Of a stretch of 64,000 nt of DNA, positions 61,158 to 64,000 are shown one piece after another. Numbering within the stretch: position 1 is the stretch's first letter; the number at the start of each line of letters is the position of its first letter. The translations under genes and the position numbers were made by a program. Under the pieces are notes generated by a model. That model was not told where the DNA came from. It worked only from the letters and a program-made list of their open reading frames with translations, and searched no databases. Source of the stretch: Cyclaneusma minus (Eukaryota; Ascomycota; Leotiomycetes; Marthamycetales; Marthamycetaceae); contig JAKZHN010000007.1 in assembly GCA_037179335.1 (NCBI GenBank), forward strand, positions 310,001 through 374,000, written 5' to 3'.

Positions 61158-62612
61158 ATGGCAGCACCTCGAGCTGCCTCGCCTGGCGGCGCCCTTCTCA
61201 GAACCTCTCGATTGTTCTCCATCCCAAAGCCTCTGCCGCGACAGATGTTCGAGTTTGCTGCCAGAGATCTTCATGATTCAGACACCGCGACGACCCATTA
61301 TCCAACACACCTCGCCATCACCACCACCCAATCCTCTCTCGCAAAGGGCGACTGGGGCCTGAAGCGACCTCTTCCGCTCAAGTCGACTACGAGAACCTCG
61401 ACTCCGCTTGTCAGGGTCAATCAACTGGACTCGATCGAGCATATCACCGATTTCTCCTCAGCCTCTGATCATGCCCTGACGCTGCAGAAGGCTCAGGAGA
61501 TGAACATCTACATGTCGACGCCGCCTAGGAAGGTTAACAACGGGGGAGCTCGCGATACAATTGCCATCAGCGCCTTTGAAGAAAAAATTGACCCGCCCTT
61601 GAGCGCTGGAAGGGACGTTGTCGACAATGAGTCTAGATGGAACTTCAAGGCTCCGTGGCTTGCATCCTTGAGCGAGGGTGAACTGAACGAGTACATCGAG
61701 AAAGAAGTGCGAAGACGGAAGCCCGAATGGCGTCAATTCCTTCGCAGCAAGTTGGCCGAGGACCTGACTGTTGCTGCACGAGAGGCTGCAAGGGACGCAG
61801 AAGATGACGATGTCTCTGTGGTGGAAGCTGTCACTCCGGAACAGATTTCTGAAGAGCAGCTCCTGGAATATATCCGCACTTTACGTCGCAACGAACAAAC
61901 TCTCAAGGGACTCGTACGCGAGTTTCTCGACCTTGCGCCTCCACCTCCTCTAGATGCATCGATGGAAACCAATGCCATCATGAATATTGTAAATATGTCT
62001 GGGGGTACGCCAACTCTGGTGGTAGACGGCAAAAAGGGGTCTCCTTATGGCCCTACTGGACCTCCTAGGACGCATCCATCTGCAGGACTGTCTTACAACC
62101 GAACACACTCGCATCTATATAACCACCCACTCCTCGGTCCCCAGGAGAACCCCCCACCGGTACAAGCGCGTATCATCTCGCCAAAGAATGCGAACAGTGA
62201 TAGAGGCCAGTGGAAGCCCAAGCTCGGTCTTGGAGGATTTGTGGCCGAAGCTCCCACTGAAGGGGCCTTCAAGATGGGAAGCGAAGGACCTGGGAAGTCA
62301 AGGCAGTCTCAGCATGCAGGATTATTCACTATCGACCCCGATATCGTTGGTGGAGCAAAGGCGTATGTGCACCCCAGGGCTGCCAGTGTGGATCCTTCTG
62401 GCAAAGTCTCGCTCACGGTCGATGACGCGGACCCGGCAGCGGTAGCAGTGTACGAGGCGACTTTGGAGGAAACCAAATTGCCGGACTATCTCAAGCCGGT
62501 GCATGTCAAGAAGAAGGAAGCTGCTGATGCGGCGGCCAAGGCGGAGGCAGCGAAGAAGGGAACACCTACTGGTATTGCGGGTAGCTATCTGCAGCATTTG
62601 AGTAGATGGTAG
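61158..62612 (+). CDS. MRP51: Mitochondrial small-subunit ribosomal protein Mrp51 (bS1m-like)
   Basis: Single exon of 484 residues. Mrp51 belongs to the mitochondrial small ribosomal subunit and in yeast is linked to translation of COX2 and COX3 mRNAs. The N-terminus is basic and fits a mitochondrial presequence (MAAPRAASPGGALLRTSRLF). The family's conserved N-terminal half is visible: KGDWGLKRPLPLKSTTRTST, LDSIEHITDFSSASDHALTL, and WNFKAPWLASLSEGELNEYI. The C-terminal half (SAGLSYNRTHSHLYNHPLLG, WKPKLGLGGFV, GLFTIDPDIVGGAKAYVHPR) also matches fungal Mrp51, and the protein ends in an Ala/Lys stretch before SYLQHLSRW. The first ATG of the frame is used. Confidence 0.93.
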   Translation: MAAPRAASPGGALLRTSRLFSIPKPLPRQMFEFAARDLHDSDTATTHYPTHLAITTTQSSLAKGDWGLKRPLPLKSTTRTSTPLVRVNQLDSIEHITDFSSASDHALTLQKAQEMNIYMSTPPRKVNNGGARDTIAISAFEEKIDPPLSAGRDVVDNESRWNFKAPWLASLSEGELNEYIEKEVRRRKPEWRQFLRSKLAEDLTVAAREAARDAEDDDVSVVEAVTPEQISEEQLLEYIRTLRRNEQTLKGLVREFLDLAPPPPLDASMETNAIMNIVNMSGGTPTLVVDGKKGSPYGPTGPPRTHPSAGLSYNRTHSHLYNHPLLGPQENPPPVQARIISPKNANSDRGQWKPKLGLGGFVAEAPTEGAFKMGSEGPGKSRQSQHAGLFTIDPDIVGGAKAYVHPRAASVDPSGKVSLTVDDADPAAVAVYEATLEETKLPDYLKPVHVKKKEAADAAAKAEAAKKGTPTGIAGSYLQHLSRW

Positions 62613-63062
62613 AATTGGAAGGGAAGGGAGAGGATGATGAGCAGAGGGGATGTCTTCAAGGTACTACTGGGGTGGTTCATAGGGTCGCTATATACAGTAG
62701 TACGGGACATGTAGACCACTTGTACAATATGGCATCAAAGACTCTGCACACAGCGCGCACTTTAAATTTGAGTCGAGGATCTACCTTACTCAATTACTCT
62801 AAGTCCCCCAGAAAGCGACGAGCACGAAACTAATGCTCCCTCTATTATGCTCTGGCCTTAGGCAGCAAGTCGTGATGGCCTGTGCGGCAACCCTAGTAAT
62901 CGTGAGTTCCCATTCGCTGCTAAGCGAGCCGAGCACACCTCCAATTCCACCTCTAATTCAGCACCTCTGCAGAAGTTCGTGACATCGACATCTCCGCCCA
63001 ACGACAACCTCGACAAGTCCCTCTCCAAATCCTCCAACCGTCGACAACTCCAATCCGCCAAC
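62613..63062. promoter_or_regulatory. MRP51 3' end and RPS17 promoter/leader
   Basis: 450 bp. Ribosomal protein genes in such fungi often carry a leader intron; GT and AG candidates exist here (for example ATCGTGAGTT at 62897), but none can be proven. Confidence 0.45.
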
Positions 63063-63735
63063 ATGGGTCGCGTTCGCACCAAGACTGTCAAGAAGTCCGC
63101 CAAGGTCATCATTGAGCGCTACTACCCCAAGCTCACCCTGGACTTCGAGACCAACAAGAGGATTTGCGATGAGATTGCCATCATTGCCTCGAAGAGGCTG
63201 AGGAACAAGGTGCGTTTGCGATACTTTGCGCTCCTGTCGCCAGCTCGCTATCTTCCAGTTCGCAGCGATGCGGACGACGACTGGCGGCTGGCGTATTGGC
63301 TTGGAATTTTGAAGATGAGCAAAATACTGATGGTTTGTGCGCAGATCGCCGGATACACCACCCACTTGATGAAGCGTATCCAGCGTGGTCCCGTCCGCGG
63401 TATCTCCTTCAAACTGCAAGAGGAGGAGCGTGAGCGCAAGGATCAATACGTTCCTGAGGTGTCTGCTCTCGACTTCACCCAGAACTCCGAGTCTGGCCAG
63501 TTGGATGTCGACAGCGAGACCAAGGACCTGCTCAAGAGCTTGGGCGTACGTTTTCCCCGCCTCTACTTCCTACTTCCAGACCTGCGGAGTTTGCTACGGC
63601 TGGAAGTACTGCTTTGAAATCATGCTGACATTACAACAACAGTTCGATTCCATCCCTGTCAACGTCGTCCCCGTCTCCCAGCAGCAAGCCGCCGAGCGCC
63701 CCCGCCGCTTCGGTGACCGCCCTCCCCGCAACTAA
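63063..63735 (+). CDS. RPS17: 40S ribosomal protein S17 (eS17)
   Basis: Three exons (63063-63209, 63345-63545, 63643-63735) encode 146 residues. The sequence is that of eS17 throughout: MGRVRTKTVKKSAKVIIERY, LDFETNKRICDEIAIIASKR, then IAGYTTHLMKRIQRGPVRGI, SFKLQEEERERKDQYVPEVS, and a C-terminus that is variable in the family (QQQAAERPRRFGDRPPRN). Introns of 135 and 97 nt are longer than most in this window, as is common in ribosomal protein genes. Length is usual for the family (about 135-150). It is part of the small subunit head. Confidence 0.97.
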
Positions 63736-64000
63736 GTATCTTCGATCTTTCGCAATTGACGGAACGTTCGCACGACGAGTCGGCTCGCTTAGGGATTCAT
63801 GGAAAATAAGGGTTGGACGGATTCTTGCAACGGCGTCGATGGCTGTGCGATACTAGATCAATCAAAGGTCTGATACTACCCCAAGGTGTCGCTGATTCTC
63901 TCTTGTCATCTGGCGGAGAGATGATGCTTGATTGCCAATTTTGCTTCCCTTTTGCTGTGATGTGGTGATTGCGACTGCTGCGTGACTTAGGTACGGGTGC
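63736..64000. other. RPS17 3' region to window end
   Basis: Less than 300 bp; no feature recognised. Confidence 0.5.

Overview
This window is nuclear DNA of a filamentous ascomycete. A Dothideomycete is my best guess, from gene style rather than a search. Genes carry short GT-AG introns (about 50-70 nt) with CTRAY-type branch sites. Conserved eukaryotic genes (BMS1, ATRIP, CDS1, AP-1 beta, EMC4, MRP51, RPS17) alternate with typical Pezizomycotina accessory genes (HET domain, Zn2Cys6 regulator, UstYa-like, small secreted proteins). Exon models were worked out by hand from frame and splice sites.

Layout. 1-10.5 kb is a housekeeping block: 3' part of BMS1 (+), a medium-chain dehydrogenase (-), an ATRIP/Rad26 checkpoint gene (-), CDP-diacylglycerol synthase (+). 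10.5-25 kb is metabolic and accessory: a repeat-bearing intergenic region, an HpcH/HpaI-type aldolase (+), a secreted protein (-), a Zn2Cys6 regulator (-) divergent from a DAL5-type MFS transporter (+), and an unknown gene with an in-frame TAG. 25.3-30.3 kb is a very AT-rich, hypermutated repeat element with duplicated ends. 30.3-42 kb holds a HET-domain gene, a LITAF-like gene, a broken hypothetical gene beside a tandem repeat, a tiny secreted cysteine-rich peptide gene with a 6-nt microexon, a GABA/choline-type permease and a rhodopsin-like 7-TM protein.

43.5-51.4 kb is the most interesting part. A GNAT acetyltransferase, a secreted protein with repeated EPGPML segments ending in dibasic (Kex2-type) sites, a single-TM UstYa-like (DUF3328) protein with two HxxHC motifs, and a broken CYP52-like P450 lie together. 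This layout resembles a fungal RiPP (dikaritin-like) locus. The repeats lack the aromatic residue usual in known cores, so the link is a hypothesis.

52-56 kb has a repeat-containing hypothetical gene, a fresh-looking 280-bp MITE with 84-bp inverted repeats, a tRNA-like B-box fragment and AT-rich debris. 56-64 kb returns to housekeeping genes: AP-1 beta (-) divergent from EMC4 (+), then MRP51 and RPS17 (+). The AP-1 beta gene contains a run of about 500 G in one intron with a false duplication next to it, which I read as an assembly artefact.
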